A DNA stretch of 48,636 bases from Arthrobacter sp. H35-D1 (GCF_030063185.1 NZ_JASISP010000017.1:1-48636), one strand, 5' to 3'; shown: positions 9,018-16,950, counted from the first letter of the stretch. Numbers and translations are program-made. Notes: generated from the sequence alone by a model not told the origin.

Positions 9018-9033
9018 ATACCCCCGGGGGTAA
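9018..9033. promoter_or_regulatory. CsoR/CstR-type operator before the MBL-rhodanese gene
   Basis: ATACCCCCGGGGGTAA, with a perfect 14-base palindrome at 9019-9032. It has the G-tract palindrome form bound by CsoR-family repressors and resembles the sites at 9287 and 9329. It lies in the 93-base gap between the small Cys-rich gene and the MBL-rhodanese gene, so the latter has its own regulated promoter. Confidence 0.75.
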
Positions 9034-9045
9034 TGTGGCCAGTGT

Positions 9046-9222
9046 CTAGCGCCCGAACAGGCGTGCCAACCAGTTGGTGCTTTTTGCGGGCGACTCGGGT
9101 GTGTTCTTATCGCAGGTGCAGCGCTCGGCCCGGAGGACATGGCTCATGACCTGGTCCACGTGCTGGCCGCAGCCGGCCCACGTTATCTTTTGGCACTTAC
9201 GGCATGTTACTGCACGGCACAT
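9046..9222 (-). CDS. 58-aa Cys-rich protein in the sulfide island
   Basis: Translates as MCRAVTCRKCQKITWAGCGQ, then HVDQVMSHVLRAERCTC and a polar tail ending NWLARLFGR. There are seven cysteines arranged C-x4-C-x2-C, CGQH and CTC: probably a zinc-binding knuckle or ribbon, possibly redox- or persulfide-active. I recall similar short proteins beginning MCRAVTC..C annotated as hypothetical in many actinobacteria, but none with a proven function. The ATG at 9222 is preceded by GAGGAG at 8 bases' spacing. A longer reading to 9273 lacks this support. A CstR-type palindrome lies 65 bases upstream, and the downstream gene is the MBL-rhodanese, so a role in sulfide or persulfide handling is inferred. 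Confidence 0.8.
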   Translation of the reverse strand: MCRAVTCRKCQKITWAGCGQHVDQVMSHVLRAERCTCDKNTPESPAKSTNWLARLFGR

Positions 9223-9286
9223 CTGTTTTCTCCTCAGCTTGGGGCGGCACCAGCGGTGCGGCGACCGTTTCAACTGAGTGTTCCAT

Positions 9287-9302
9287 ATACCCCTAGGGGT
9301 AT
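9287..9302. promoter_or_regulatory. CsoR/CstR-type operator, perfect palindrome
   Basis: ATACCCCTAGGGGTAT is a 16-base perfect palindrome in the divergent region between the small Cys-rich gene and the CstR-like gene. It matches the consensus form for CsoR-family proteins (TACCCC..GGGGTA). It most likely controls the leftward promoter, together with the neighbouring site at 9329. Confidence 0.8.
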
Positions 9303-9311
9303 TTAAGTTAG

Positions 9312-9638
<327 letters not shown>

Positions 9639-9661
9639 CACCGCAGCCTCGATACACAGAC

Positions 9662-10084
9662 GCTCCAGCACTTTCGGGGCATTAACCCCCAACGCTCCTG
9701 CGCCTTCGGAGCCGAGCTGCCCTCCGTATCGAGCCCAGCCAGTCAGGGCTCCACTGCGCTCATTTCCACGAAGCCGGCTGAAACGCTGAACTGGGCGCCG
9801 GTGGTGGCGCGAACAGTCTTGATGCTGACCCAGGGTGCCGTATCAGCAAGCACCAGCCCCTTGCGGCTCACATCCATCACGGCCAAGTCGGTGATGACCC
9901 GGTCCACCACGTTCCTGCCGGTCAGCGGCAACGAGCAGTTCTCGACAATCTTGGCGTCGCTGCCACAGACGCTCCTGCACTTTCCGGGCATTAAACGCCA
10001 ACTCGCCCAAGTGACGGAGCATTGGCGTTTAATGCCCCAAAGGTGCAGGAGCATTGGCGTTTAATGCCCCAAAGGTGCAGGAGC
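9662..10084. repeat. 31-bp palindromic repeat family, four copies, two inverted pairs
   Basis: A 31-base unit beginning GCTCCTGCACTTT and containing GGGCATTAAACGCCAA occurs at 9971-10001, with a degenerate copy at 9662-9692. Its reverse complement (TTGGCGTTTAATGCCCC...) occurs as a tandem pair at 10022-10052 and 10054-10084. The copy at 9971 and that at 10022 could pair into a hairpin with a 20-base loop. This resembles REP-type intergenic repeats. The copies flank the decayed CoA-transferase fragment. Confidence 0.75.
9743..9964 (-). pseudogene. 3' fragment of a CoA-transferase subunit B gene
   Basis: The minus strand reads GSDAKIVENCSLPLTG, then VVDRVITDLAVMDVSRKGL and APWVSIKTVRATTGAQFSV before a stop at 9743. 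This is the C-terminus of a 3-oxoacid (succinyl/acetoacetate) CoA-transferase beta subunit: the 'C.LPLTG..VVD.IITDLAV.DV..GL.L.E.APG' pattern. Homology-like sequence stops abruptly at about 9964, just where a 31-base repeat begins, and no upstream part of the gene is present. It is a dead stump of about 73 codons. The rearrangement that removed the rest seems to have had its breakpoint at the repeat. Confidence 0.75.
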
Positions 10085-10099
10085 GGTGGTGGGTGGGGG

Positions 10100-11086
10100 T
10101 TAGAGCTGGTCGGCCCGCAGCTGTGCGGCAGAGTGCGGCGACAACAGGCCCGGAGCCACGTCAAAGACGGTCTTGGCGCCAAATTGGCCTGCAGCGCTCA
10201 TGCGGTGCACGGCGCGGGCGTAGGCCACCAGCACGCTTGAGGTGAACTCTGGGTTGCTCTCCAACGCCAACGAGTACTCAATGACCTGCGCGTGCCCGTC
10301 GGAGGTGTTGCCGCTGCGAATCACAAAACCGCCGTGGGGCATGGAGCTGTGGTCGCGCGCCAACTCTTCGGCGGTAATGAAGTTCACCGTGGTGTCGTAC
10401 TGGTCAAAGTAGTGCGGCATCGAAACGATCTCGGTGCGCACAGCGTCCTCGGAAGCGCCCGCTTCCAGCACCACAAAGCATTCGCGGGTGTGCTTCTCCC
10501 GCGTGGAAAGCGTGGGGTGCGAGCCGCTGCGAACCTCTTCGATGGCGGTCTCCGAGGGCAGCGTGTACTGCACGCCGCCGGCCACGCCGTCGACCCGGCG
10601 GACAGCATCCGAATGCCCCTGGCTCAGTCCGCGCCCCCAGAAAGTGTAGGTGTCGCCGTCGGGCAGCAAAGCCTCTCCGTAGACGCGGTTGATGGAGAAC
10701 ATGCCCGGGTCCCAGCCGGCGGAGATCAACGCTGTCTTGGAGTTGGCCAGGGCAGGCTCGTCCACAGCGGCAAAGTACTCCGGGATCCGCGCGTGCGTAT
10801 CAAAGCTGTCCACGGTGTTGAAAAGTGCAGCAAGGGCCGGCCCCTGTTCGGGGAGGTCGGACTTGGAGCCGCCGCACAGGATCAGCACGTCGATGTCGCC
10901 CGCATGCCCTGCCAGATCGTCCATGGAGTGCACGGCTGCCCCGGCATTCAGGGGTGTCAGCGCTGCCGGGTCGCGACGGGTGAAGATGCCCACCAAAGTC
11001 ATGTCGGCGTTCTTGGCAATGGCGGCTTCCACGCCGCGGCCCAAGTTTCCGTAACCAGCAATTCCAATGCGAATTGGCGCGCTCAT
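10100..11086 (-). CDS. ddh: meso-diaminopimelate D-dehydrogenase
   Basis: 328 residues. Catalyses NADPH-dependent reductive amination of tetrahydrodipicolinate to meso-diaminopimelate, a one-step route to the cell-wall and lysine precursor (EC 1.4.1.16). Visible family marks: RIGIAGYGNLGRGVEAAI (Rossmann loop, residues 5-22), LCGGSKSDLPEQGP, SFDTHARIPEYFA, SAGWDPGMFSINRV and TFWGRGLSQGHSDAVRR. All match the Corynebacterium glutamicum Ddh type, which has 320 residues. The start follows TGGAG with a usual gap. No other lysine-pathway gene is adjacent. It ends 15 bases after the 31-base repeat cluster, so its terminator may be the repeat hairpin. Confidence 0.93.
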   Translation of the reverse strand: MSAPIRIGIAGYGNLGRGVEAAIAKNADMTLVGIFTRRDPAALTPLNAGAAVHSMDDLAGHAGDIDVLILCGGSKSDLPEQGPALAALFNTVDSFDTHARIPEYFAAVDEPALANSKTALISAGWDPGMFSINRVYGEALLPDGDTYTFWGRGLSQGHSDAVRRVDGVAGGVQYTLPSETAIEEVRSGSHPTLSTREKHTRECFVVLEAGASEDAVRTEIVSMPHYFDQYDTTVNFITAEELARDHSSMPHGGFVIRSGNTSDGHAQVIEYSLALESNPEFTSSVLVAYARAVHRMSAAGQFGAKTVFDVAPGLLSPHSAAQLRADQL

Positions 11087-11261
11087 CTAATCTCCATTCG
11101 TTCATCGGGCCGTCCTCTTTGGCGGCCGCATATCTACCCACCACCGTACCTCCTGTACAGCAGCGCATGCAGAGTTGCGCCTGTGTGGCACACTCCGGTG
11201 CGGGAACCAACTTCAGTGCGTGCCTGCCGGGGTGCGCAGCCGCGGCAGCCGCTGGGGAGCA

Positions 11262-11990
11262 CTAGGCGAGATGCTGCCCCAAGAACTCCAGAGTCGCCGT
11301 CCATGCAGCCTGCGCCGCTTCCGGCCGGTGCATAGACGGGTTGGTGTCATTGAAAAACGCGTGGCCGGCCCCTTCGAAAATAGTGTTGCGGAAGTCCACG
11401 CCTGCTTCCTTCATGCGCGCGGCCAGCTCCGGCAGGGCATTCACCAGCGCGGAGTCGTCGGCGCCGTAAAAGGCCAAGACAGGGCAGGCAATGGCAGCAA
11501 GCTCGGCCACCGAATAGCTTGCGTGTCCATAGAAGGGGACGGCCGCAGCCAACCGTGGCTCCTCCACAGCCAAGGAAAATGCGTAAGTGCCGCCAAAACA
11601 GTAACCCACCACGGCTGTTCTTCCGGCGCCCTCCGCCGAGGACTGGAGCTGCTCAAACGCCGCGGCGACCCCTGTCCTGATCCGTGCCGCCCTCTCCGGG
11701 GCGTTCATTGGCTGCAGGGCCGCCCGGATCTGGGGCTGGATATCCGACTTCTCGGCCGGATCTGCGAGGCGGGCGCCGAGTTCGGCCAGCAACGTCGCAT
11801 CCAAGCCGGCCAGGCCCATGAGGTCCGGGGCCACCGCCACGTATCCGGCCGACGCAAACCTGTCGGCCACGTCCCGAATGTGCGCGTGGAGTCCCCAAAT
11901 CTCATGGATCGCCAGCACTGCACCCCGCGGCGGACCCGACGGGTCCGCCGCGGGGTGCCTGAAATTGCTCTCCTGCCGCACTGAAATCAA
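11262..11990 (-). CDS. Dienelactone hydrolase family protein, possibly frameshifted at the N-terminus
   Basis: An alpha/beta-hydrolase of about 240 residues. Marks: AVLAIHEIWGLHAHIRDVAD, ADRFASAGYVAVAPDLMG, nucleophile elbow VGYCFGGTYAF (Cys nucleophile as in dienelactone hydrolase), FYGADDSAL (Asp) and GAGHAFFND (His). The substrate is unknown; many such genes act on esters or lactones other than dienelactone. The start is uncertain. In the intact frame only TTG (11990) or GTG (11981) is available. In the next frame an ATG at 11995 gives MVDFSAAGEQFQ, a typical family N-terminus, which would join the main frame if about 11 bases had been lost near 11954-11960. A strong palindrome lies at that place. 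Read as functional unless the frameshift is confirmed. Confidence 0.8.
   Translation of the reverse strand: MISVRQESNFRHPAADPSGPPRGAVLAIHEIWGLHAHIRDVADRFASAGYVAVAPDLMGLAGLDATLLAELGARLADPAEKSDIQPQIRAALQPMNAPERAARIRTGVAAAFEQLQSSAEGAGRTAVVGYCFGGTYAFSLAVEEPRLAAAVPFYGHASYSVAELAAIACPVLAFYGADDSALVNALPELAARMKEAGVDFRNTIFEGAGHAFFNDTNPSMHRPEAAQAAWTATLEFLGQHLA
11920..11958. repeat. 39-bp perfect hairpin inside the hydrolase N-terminus
   Basis: Bases 11920-11937 (beginning GCACCCCGCGG) are the exact reverse complement of 11941-11958, leaving a 3-base loop (GAC). An 18-bp GC-only-like stem within coding sequence is unusual. It encodes HPAADPSGPPRGA of the hydrolase, in the same place where the family N-terminus appears broken. 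It could arise from a small inverted duplication or could hinder translation of the message. Confidence 0.8.
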
Positions 11991-12005
11991 CCATGGTTCC
12001 CATGG

Positions 12006-12026
12006 CCCAACAGTGGCACTGTTGGG
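12006..12026. promoter_or_regulatory. 21-bp perfect palindrome upstream of the hydrolase gene
   Basis: CCCAACAGTG, one central base, then CACTGTTGGG. It lies 16 bases before the TTG start of the dienelactone hydrolase gene and has no T-tract, so it looks more like a repressor binding site overlapping the promoter or 5' leader than a terminator. The regulator is unknown; no regulator gene is nearby. Confidence 0.5.
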
Positions 12027-12049
12027 TGGATGATTCCAGAAGTATTTGG

Positions 12050-12223
12050 CAGCTGATGCGGGTGCGGCTGTCCACTCGATGTTCGTACTGCAGCTGATGC
12101 GGGTGTTCGGGGCGGTAACTCACAGGAGCTGCAGTATGAACGATGGGCGTTGCCGGTAACTCGCAGGAGCTGCAGTATGAACGTAAGCCGGGGACGTCCA
12201 CCCGCAGGTGCTGCAGTATGAAC
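12050..12223. repeat. Array of 24-bp repeats with 41-bp period, in two orientations
   Basis: A 24-base unit ending GGAGCTGCAGTATGAAC starts at 12118, 12159 and 12200 (exact 41-base steps, 17-base unlike spacers). A reverse-complement copy lies at 12081-12104, and the inner part of another (GCAGCTGATGCGGGT) at 12050-12064, again about 40 bases apart. So there are three forward and two inverted units facing each other. The region between the hydrolase and ABC-F genes (11991-12390) holds no gene. The unit core AGCTGCAGTA is partly palindromic. Possible roles are a multi-site operator or a dispersed intergenic repeat. Confidence 0.8.
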
Positions 12224-12227
12224 CAGT

Positions 12228-12257
12228 ATCAACCACGATCAACAACGATCAACCACG
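12228..12257. repeat. Three tandem 10-bp repeats
   Basis: ATCAACCACG, ATCAACAACG and ATCAACCACG follow each other without gaps directly after the 41-base-period array. Together with that array they fill most of the leader before the ABC-F gene. Confidence 0.7.
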
Positions 12258-12390
12258 AGCCGTGCTGCGCAGGACCGCAGCAGGGCGTGAGCCTCTCCAC
12301 GGGATCAACGGTAAAATGGTGGCAGGTATTATTACCGCGCTTCTTTTCCGCACCATCAGCTTCCTGCACAACCATAAAGGACATCACCGA

Positions 12391-13977
12391 ATGAGTTTGA
12401 TCCGCCTCAATGACGTTTCCGTGCGCTTCGACAAGGTCCAGGTGCTCCGCGAGGCGTTCTTCAAGCTGGATGCCGGGGACCGGGTGGGTTTGATTGGCCG
12501 CAACGGGTCGGGAAAGTCCACGCTGCTGAAGCTCGTCCTGGACCAGGTGGAGCCCGACTCCGGCACTGTCAGCGTGGAGCTGGGAACCAAAATTGGCTAC
12601 TTCTCCCAGTTCTCCGAACTCAACGGCAGCTCCACCATCCTTGAAGTGCTGGAGGACGTGTTTGCCCACGTGGTGGAGATCGAAACCGAACTTGCCGGGA
12701 TCGACGCTGCGCTCGCCGTCGAGCCGTCCGCTGCCGACATGGACCGACTGATCCACCGGCAATCCGAACTGTTTGCCGATATGGACCGGCTGGACGGTTG
12801 GGACTACCAGCGCTCCATCGACAAGGTCCTGACCACGCTTGGATTCAACCAGGCGCACCGCGTGTGCGCCATCGATGAGCTCTCCGGCGGGTGGCGCAAC
12901 CGGGCCGCCTTGGCCAAGATTCTCCTTGAAGCCCCCGACGTCCTGCTCCTTGACGAGCCCACCAACTACCTTGACGTGGCTGGCGTGGAATGGCTCGAAG
13001 GCTGGTTCAAGAATTTCAAGGGCGCGGCCATCATCGTCTCCCATGACAGGAAGTTCCTCGATGCGGTGGTCACCCGCATCATCGAAGTGGAGAACTTCCA
13101 CCTGCACGAATACCCGGGCAACTTTGGCGACTACGTGACGGCCAAGCAGTTCAGGCTCAAAAGCCTCGAGAGCCAGTTTGTGCACGAATCCGAGCTGCTG
13201 GCCTTCGAAGCCGAAGGGATCTCCGACCGTCGCGCGGCTGCCAAGGCTGCCTCTCGCGGCCTGGATTCCAAGCTCTCAAAAATCAAGAAGTCCCGCACGC
13301 CCCGTCCCGTGGACAAGATCATCACCGAAATTTACGCCGGGCTGCACGTCAAGGACGTGCTGTGCCGGGTGGAGTCGCTGACCAAGAGCTACGCCGACCG
13401 CACCTTGTTCAGCGACCTCAGCTTTGAGATTCGCCGCGGCAACAGAATTGTGGTGCTGGGCGCCAACGGCTCGGGCAAGTCGACGCTGCTGCGTGCGTTG
13501 ACGGGGGAGGAGCCGGCAGATTCCGGCTACGTCACGTGGGCCAAGGGCGGCGGGCTGGTCTCCTACAACCAGGTCCTCGACCAGCTGGACCCCGAAGATA
13601 CTGTCACGCACGCCGTCAACGCCATGCCGGACAGCCTGGCCCTGACCGCGACCAAGAAATCGGTCAACAGGTTCCTGGCCATGTTCCAATTCTCCGAGGC
13701 CGACCTGAAACAGCGCATCGGCAACCTCTCCGGCGGCCAGCGCGCCCGCGTCGCCATGGCGCAGTGCCTGCTCTCGGGTGCCAGCGTGTTGGTGCTTGAT
13801 GAGCCCACCAACCACCTTGACATGTCCAGCACCCAAGTCATGGAGCGGGCGCTGCTGCACTTCCCCGGCGCCGTCCTGGTGGTCAGCCACGACCGCTTCT
13901 TCACCGACAAAATTGCCAACCGCCGCATGGTGTTCAACCCGGAAGCGCCCGGCGCCGTCGCCGTCAGCGGAGGTTGA
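12391..13977 (+). CDS. ABC-F family ATPase (ribosome-associated type)
   Basis: 528 residues with two ATP-binding cassettes and no membrane segments, as in EttA/Uup/antibiotic-resistance ABC-F proteins that act on the ribosome. Cassette 1: GLIGRNGSGKSTLL (Walker A, about residue 37), DELSGGWRNRAALA (signature) and LLLDEPTNYLD (Walker B). Cassette 2: VLGANGSGKSTLL (about 358), GNLSGGQRARVAMA and LVLDEPTNHLD. A charged linker (SRGLDSKLSKIKKSRTPRPV) lies between them. The start at 12391 begins MSLIRLNDVSVRFDKVQVL, a normal ABC-F N-terminus, with AAAGGA 11 bases upstream. An in-frame extension to 12208 would run through the repeat array and is rejected. Whether it confers antibiotic protection cannot be read from the sequence. 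Confidence 0.92.
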   Translation: MSLIRLNDVSVRFDKVQVLREAFFKLDAGDRVGLIGRNGSGKSTLLKLVLDQVEPDSGTVSVELGTKIGYFSQFSELNGSSTILEVLEDVFAHVVEIETELAGIDAALAVEPSAADMDRLIHRQSELFADMDRLDGWDYQRSIDKVLTTLGFNQAHRVCAIDELSGGWRNRAALAKILLEAPDVLLLDEPTNYLDVAGVEWLEGWFKNFKGAAIIVSHDRKFLDAVVTRIIEVENFHLHEYPGNFGDYVTAKQFRLKSLESQFVHESELLAFEAEGISDRRAAAKAASRGLDSKLSKIKKSRTPRPVDKIITEIYAGLHVKDVLCRVESLTKSYADRTLFSDLSFEIRRGNRIVVLGANGSGKSTLLRALTGEEPADSGYVTWAKGGGLVSYNQVLDQLDPEDTVTHAVNAMPDSLALTATKKSVNRFLAMFQFSEADLKQRIGNLSGGQRARVAMAQCLLSGASVLVLDEPTNHLDMSSTQVMERALLHFPGAVLVVSHDRFFTDKIANRRMVFNPEAPGAVAVSGG

Positions 13978-13983
13978 AAGGCG

Positions 13984-14023
13984 GTGCCGCCGTCGTGCCT
14001 TGGAAAAAGTACGACGGCGGCAC
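13984..14023. terminator. 13-bp stem hairpin between convergent genes
   Basis: GTGCCGCCGTCGT (13984-13996) pairs perfectly with ACGACGGCGGCAC (14011-14023) across a 14-base loop containing GGAAAAAG. It sits between the convergent ABC-F and MMPL genes. There is no long T-run after it, as is common for high-GC actinobacterial terminators. Confidence 0.65.
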
Positions 14024-14045
14024 TCAGGGCCCAGCGTGGGTCGCC

Positions 14046-16310
14046 CTAGCGTTGGGCAGACTCAACGGGTTCAGGCTCCAGGGGATCGGGCTCCAGCGGC
14101 TCAGCCTGGGCATCCTGCGATGGAACGCGCTGGCCGAACTTGCTTCGTTTGGCAGGCCACCAGACACGATTTCCGACGTCGTAGGTCGCCGCCGGGACCA
14201 GCAGCGAGCGCACAAGCACCGTGTCCAGCAGCACGCCGAACGCCACGATGAACGCCAGTTGGGCCAGGAACAGCAGCGGGATGACGCCCAATGCCGCGAA
14301 GGTGGCGGCCAGCACCACGCCGGCGGAGGTGATGACGCCACCGGTCTTGCCCAGTCCGCGCAGGACACCGGCGTGGGTGCCCATCCGCAAGGATTCCTCG
14401 CGGACCCGGGTCATCAAGAAGATGTTGTAATCCACTCCCAGGGCCACCAAGAACACAAAGCCAAACAGGGGCACGGTGGCATCGGCGCCGGGGAAGCCAA
14501 ACACGTGGTTGAACACCAGCGCGGAAATGCCCATGGTGGCCGCGTAGGAGAGCACCACGGAGCCGATCAGCAGCAACGGCGCCACGATGGAGCGCAACAG
14601 CAGCATCAGCACGATGGAAATGACCACCAGCACCAGCGGCACAATCTTCACCAGGTCCCGTTGCGCCGTGACGTTGGTGTCCAAGGCAATGGCGGAGACA
14701 CCGCCCACCAGCACGTTGGAATCAACGGCGGGCAAGTTCTCGCGCAGGTCAACGATCACTTTTTCCGCGGCGTCGGAATCGGCTTGGTCTTTCAGTGTCG
14801 CATTGAGCAGCACCCTGCCGTCTTGCACCATCGGTTCCGCATTGCTGCCGGGACGGCCGGGACCGGTGTAGATGCTGGCTGCGCAAATGCCCGCGGTGCC
14901 GGTCACTGCCGCCAGGACTTGGTCCGCCTTGGCCTGGTCCGCAATGATCAGCACCGGACTGCCGCTGCCGCCGTCGAAGAGTTTGGCGAGCGCTTTCTGT
15001 CCGTCCACGGCTTTGCTTTGGCTCAAAATGACTTCAGTTTGTGAAACACCGTTGGCCTGCAGTTGCAGCACCCCGCTGCTAGCGGCCAGCAGCAGCACCA
15101 GGGTCACCACCCAGGTAACCCGGGGCCTGCGGGCAATCAACAGGCCCACCTTGCGCCAGAGCCCGCCGATTCCAGCCAGGCCGCGATCGACGTCGTGCAC
15201 GGTTGCCTTGCTCATTCCGGGCGTGGCAACGGCTTCGTGCTTGTGCCCGTGCGCATGCTCCACCTTGGGCCGGAAAGGCCAGAACGCCACTCGGCCAAAG
15301 GCAACCAGCAGGGCCGGCAGGCAGGTCAGGGCCGCCACGAGGGAAAAGAAGATGCCGATGGCCGCGATGGGGCCCAGGCTGCGGTTGGAGTTCAGGTCGG
15401 AGAAGAGCAGGCACAGCATTGCCAAAATGACGGTGCTTCCGGACGCGACAATGGGCTCCCATGCGCCGCGCATGGCACGCCCAAGCGCAGCCCACTTCGA
15501 CTGGACTTGCTGCAGGGCTTCACGGAAGCGCGCCACCAGCAGCAGCGAGTAGTCGGTGGCCGCACCAATCACCAGAATGGAAAGGATGCCTTGGCTCTGG
15601 CCGCTGAGCTTGATCCAATCCCAGCTGGCCATGTAGTAGATGGCCAGAATGGACGCGCAGAGGGCCACCACTGAGGTGAAAAGCACCAAGATCGGCAGTA
15701 CCAGAGAGCGGTACACCGCCAGCAGAATGACAAAAACGGCCAGCAGGGCAACCAGCAGCAACACCCCGTCAATGCCGGCGAAAGCGTTGACAAGATCAGC
15801 GGTCAAGCCGGCGGGCCCAGTGACGTAGACGCTCATGCCCGCGGGGGCCGAGGACTCGAGCACCTCCCGCAGTTCCGCCACCACCGTATTTATTTCGTCG
15901 GTGGCGGTGATGGGGACCAGGAACTCCACCGCCAACTTGTCCGCCGAGGGAATGGGGCCGGCAATGCTGGTAGTGGCCGGCGCCTTGGGGGCCTGCACTC
16001 CTGGGACGGCAGCCATTTTCTCCGGCAGGGCGGCGATTTCGCCCAGTTGTTCCGGGGTCAACGGGTCCTTGCTGCTCAGCAGGACGACGGCGGGAATTGC
16101 GGTGCTGTCCACAAAACGCAGCTGCCAATCCTGCACGGCGGTGGACTCGGCACTCGCCGGCAGAAAGCTGGCCTGGTCGTTGGTGGAGACATCGGAAATC
16201 TTTCCGAAGGTGGGCCCGCCGATGCCGGCGATCGAAAGCCAGATGATGATCAAGATGGCCGGCAAAAGGATTCTCAGCCACCGTTTGGGCGCCCAGTCAG
16301 CAGTTTTCAT
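14046..16310 (-). CDS. MMPL/RND-type membrane exporter
   Basis: 754 residues in the two-fold RND layout: TM1 (about 11-30), an extracytoplasmic domain (about 31-180), five or six TMs to about 380, then the same order again. Proton-relay Asp-Tyr pairs are present in both halves: GAATDYSLLLVARFREAL (D253-Y254) and ALGVDYNIFLMTRVREES. Family members export lipids, siderophores or drugs using the proton gradient; the substrate here is unknown. The divergent MarR-family gene 76 bases away is the likely regulator. Cytoplasmic loop VEHAHGHKHEA is His-rich and could bind metal (inference). The start follows no strong ribosome site, but MKTADWAPKRWLRILLP is a normal N-terminus. Confidence 0.92.
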   Translation of the reverse strand: MKTADWAPKRWLRILLPAILIIIWLSIAGIGGPTFGKISDVSTNDQASFLPASAESTAVQDWQLRFVDSTAIPAVVLLSSKDPLTPEQLGEIAALPEKMAAVPGVQAPKAPATTSIAGPIPSADKLAVEFLVPITATDEINTVVAELREVLESSAPAGMSVYVTGPAGLTADLVNAFAGIDGVLLLVALLAVFVILLAVYRSLVLPILVLFTSVVALCASILAIYYMASWDWIKLSGQSQGILSILVIGAATDYSLLLVARFREALQQVQSKWAALGRAMRGAWEPIVASGSTVILAMLCLLFSDLNSNRSLGPIAAIGIFFSLVAALTCLPALLVAFGRVAFWPFRPKVEHAHGHKHEAVATPGMSKATVHDVDRGLAGIGGLWRKVGLLIARRPRVTWVVTLVLLLAASSGVLQLQANGVSQTEVILSQSKAVDGQKALAKLFDGGSGSPVLIIADQAKADQVLAAVTGTAGICAASIYTGPGRPGSNAEPMVQDGRVLLNATLKDQADSDAAEKVIVDLRENLPAVDSNVLVGGVSAIALDTNVTAQRDLVKIVPLVLVVISIVLMLLLRSIVAPLLLIGSVVLSYAATMGISALVFNHVFGFPGADATVPLFGFVFLVALGVDYNIFLMTRVREESLRMGTHAGVLRGLGKTGGVITSAGVVLAATFAALGVIPLLFLAQLAFIVAFGVLLDTVLVRSLLVPAATYDVGNRVWWPAKRSKFGQRVPSQDAQAEPLEPDPLEPEPVESAQR

Positions 16311-16385
16311 AGTGCCATAATACTTCCATAATGAAGAGGTTCGGCAACAGAGATATATTGTTATCCGGAAACTTGGAAAGGGAGG
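16311..16385. promoter_or_regulatory. Divergent promoter region of MMPL and MarR genes
   Basis: An AT-rich 75-base gap. It contains the imperfect inverted repeat CTTCCATAATGAAG near 16325-16340 and AACAGAGATATATTGTT near 16348-16364, either of which could bind the MarR-type dimer. Both promoters must lie within this short space, so one bound repressor could silence both genes. Confidence 0.4.
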
Positions 16386-16868
16386 ATGATTGATGCCATG
16401 AAGCCATCACAACCTCATGCCGAGCTCCTCTTGGCGATGCGTGAATTTACGCTGGAGTCTGACCGCTATGTTGATCGGGCCGCCACTTTGCACGGCCTGC
16501 ACCGCACCGATCTCAATGCACTGGGTTTTCTCGTTCGTCCCAGCCGGGAGGCAACCACCATGACGCCGGGAAAACTGGGCGAAGCCCTCAACCTCAGCTC
16601 CCCGGCAACCACAGCCTTGGTCGATCGGCTGGAACGTTCGGGTCACGTCAACCGCCAGCGGGGCCAAGTTGACCGTCGGCAAGTCCAGCTCTCCATGACC
16701 GAGCATGCCAGGAATGTTGGCCGGGCCTTGTTCATGCCGTTGGCCGTGCAGCTGGGGGGAAGCTTGGAACACTACACACCAGCCGAGCTGGCGGTGGTGC
16801 AGCGGTTCCTGCTTGAAATGACGGAAGCAACCACAACGGCCACGGAGAACCTCCAAGCGCCGGAGTAG
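16386..16868 (+). CDS. MarR-family transcriptional regulator
   Basis: 160 residues with the MarR winged helix: DLNALGFLVRPSREATTMTP, then GKLGEALNLSSPATTALVDR (recognition helix) and the wing RSGHVNRQRGQVDRRQVQLS. Typically a dimeric repressor released by small phenolic or lipophilic ligands. Divergent from the MMPL exporter, which is its probable target. The start is ambiguous: ATG at 16386 has AAAGG 4 bases upstream, ATG at 16398 has GGAGG 12 bases upstream. The two differ by four residues. Confidence 0.88.
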   Translation: MIDAMKPSQPHAELLLAMREFTLESDRYVDRAATLHGLHRTDLNALGFLVRPSREATTMTPGKLGEALNLSSPATTALVDRLERSGHVNRQRGQVDRRQVQLSMTEHARNVGRALFMPLAVQLGGSLEHYTPAELAVVQRFLLEMTEATTTATENLQAPE

Positions 16869-16890
16869 ACCGGCCCCGGGCCGGCCGACC

Positions 16891-16950
16891 GTCGCAGCCA
16901 GCCCGATGCGCAGCCAGCCCGTCGCAGCCTGCCCGATGCGCAGCCTGCTC
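16891..16950. repeat. Two tandem 30-bp repeats after the marR-type gene
   Basis: GTCGCAGCCAGCCCGATGCG begins a 30-base unit at 16891 and a near-copy at 16921 (CCAGCCC changed to CCTGCCC). Each unit itself contains CAGCC[AT]GC twice. It lies just after a CCGGCCCCGGGCCGGCC self-complementary block (16871-16887) that may be the terminator of the MarR gene, and before the promoter of the penicillin-binding protein gene. Confidence 0.65.

Noticed and set aside
12050-12223. CRISPR array
   Set aside because: Units are regularly spaced, but spacers are only 17 bases, there are at most five units in two orientations and no cas genes are present.
12208-12390. 61-residue N-terminal extension of the ABC-F protein
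   Set aside because: It would be translated from repeat-array DNA and is not part of the ABC-F fold; the ATG at 12391 starts the conserved N-terminus.
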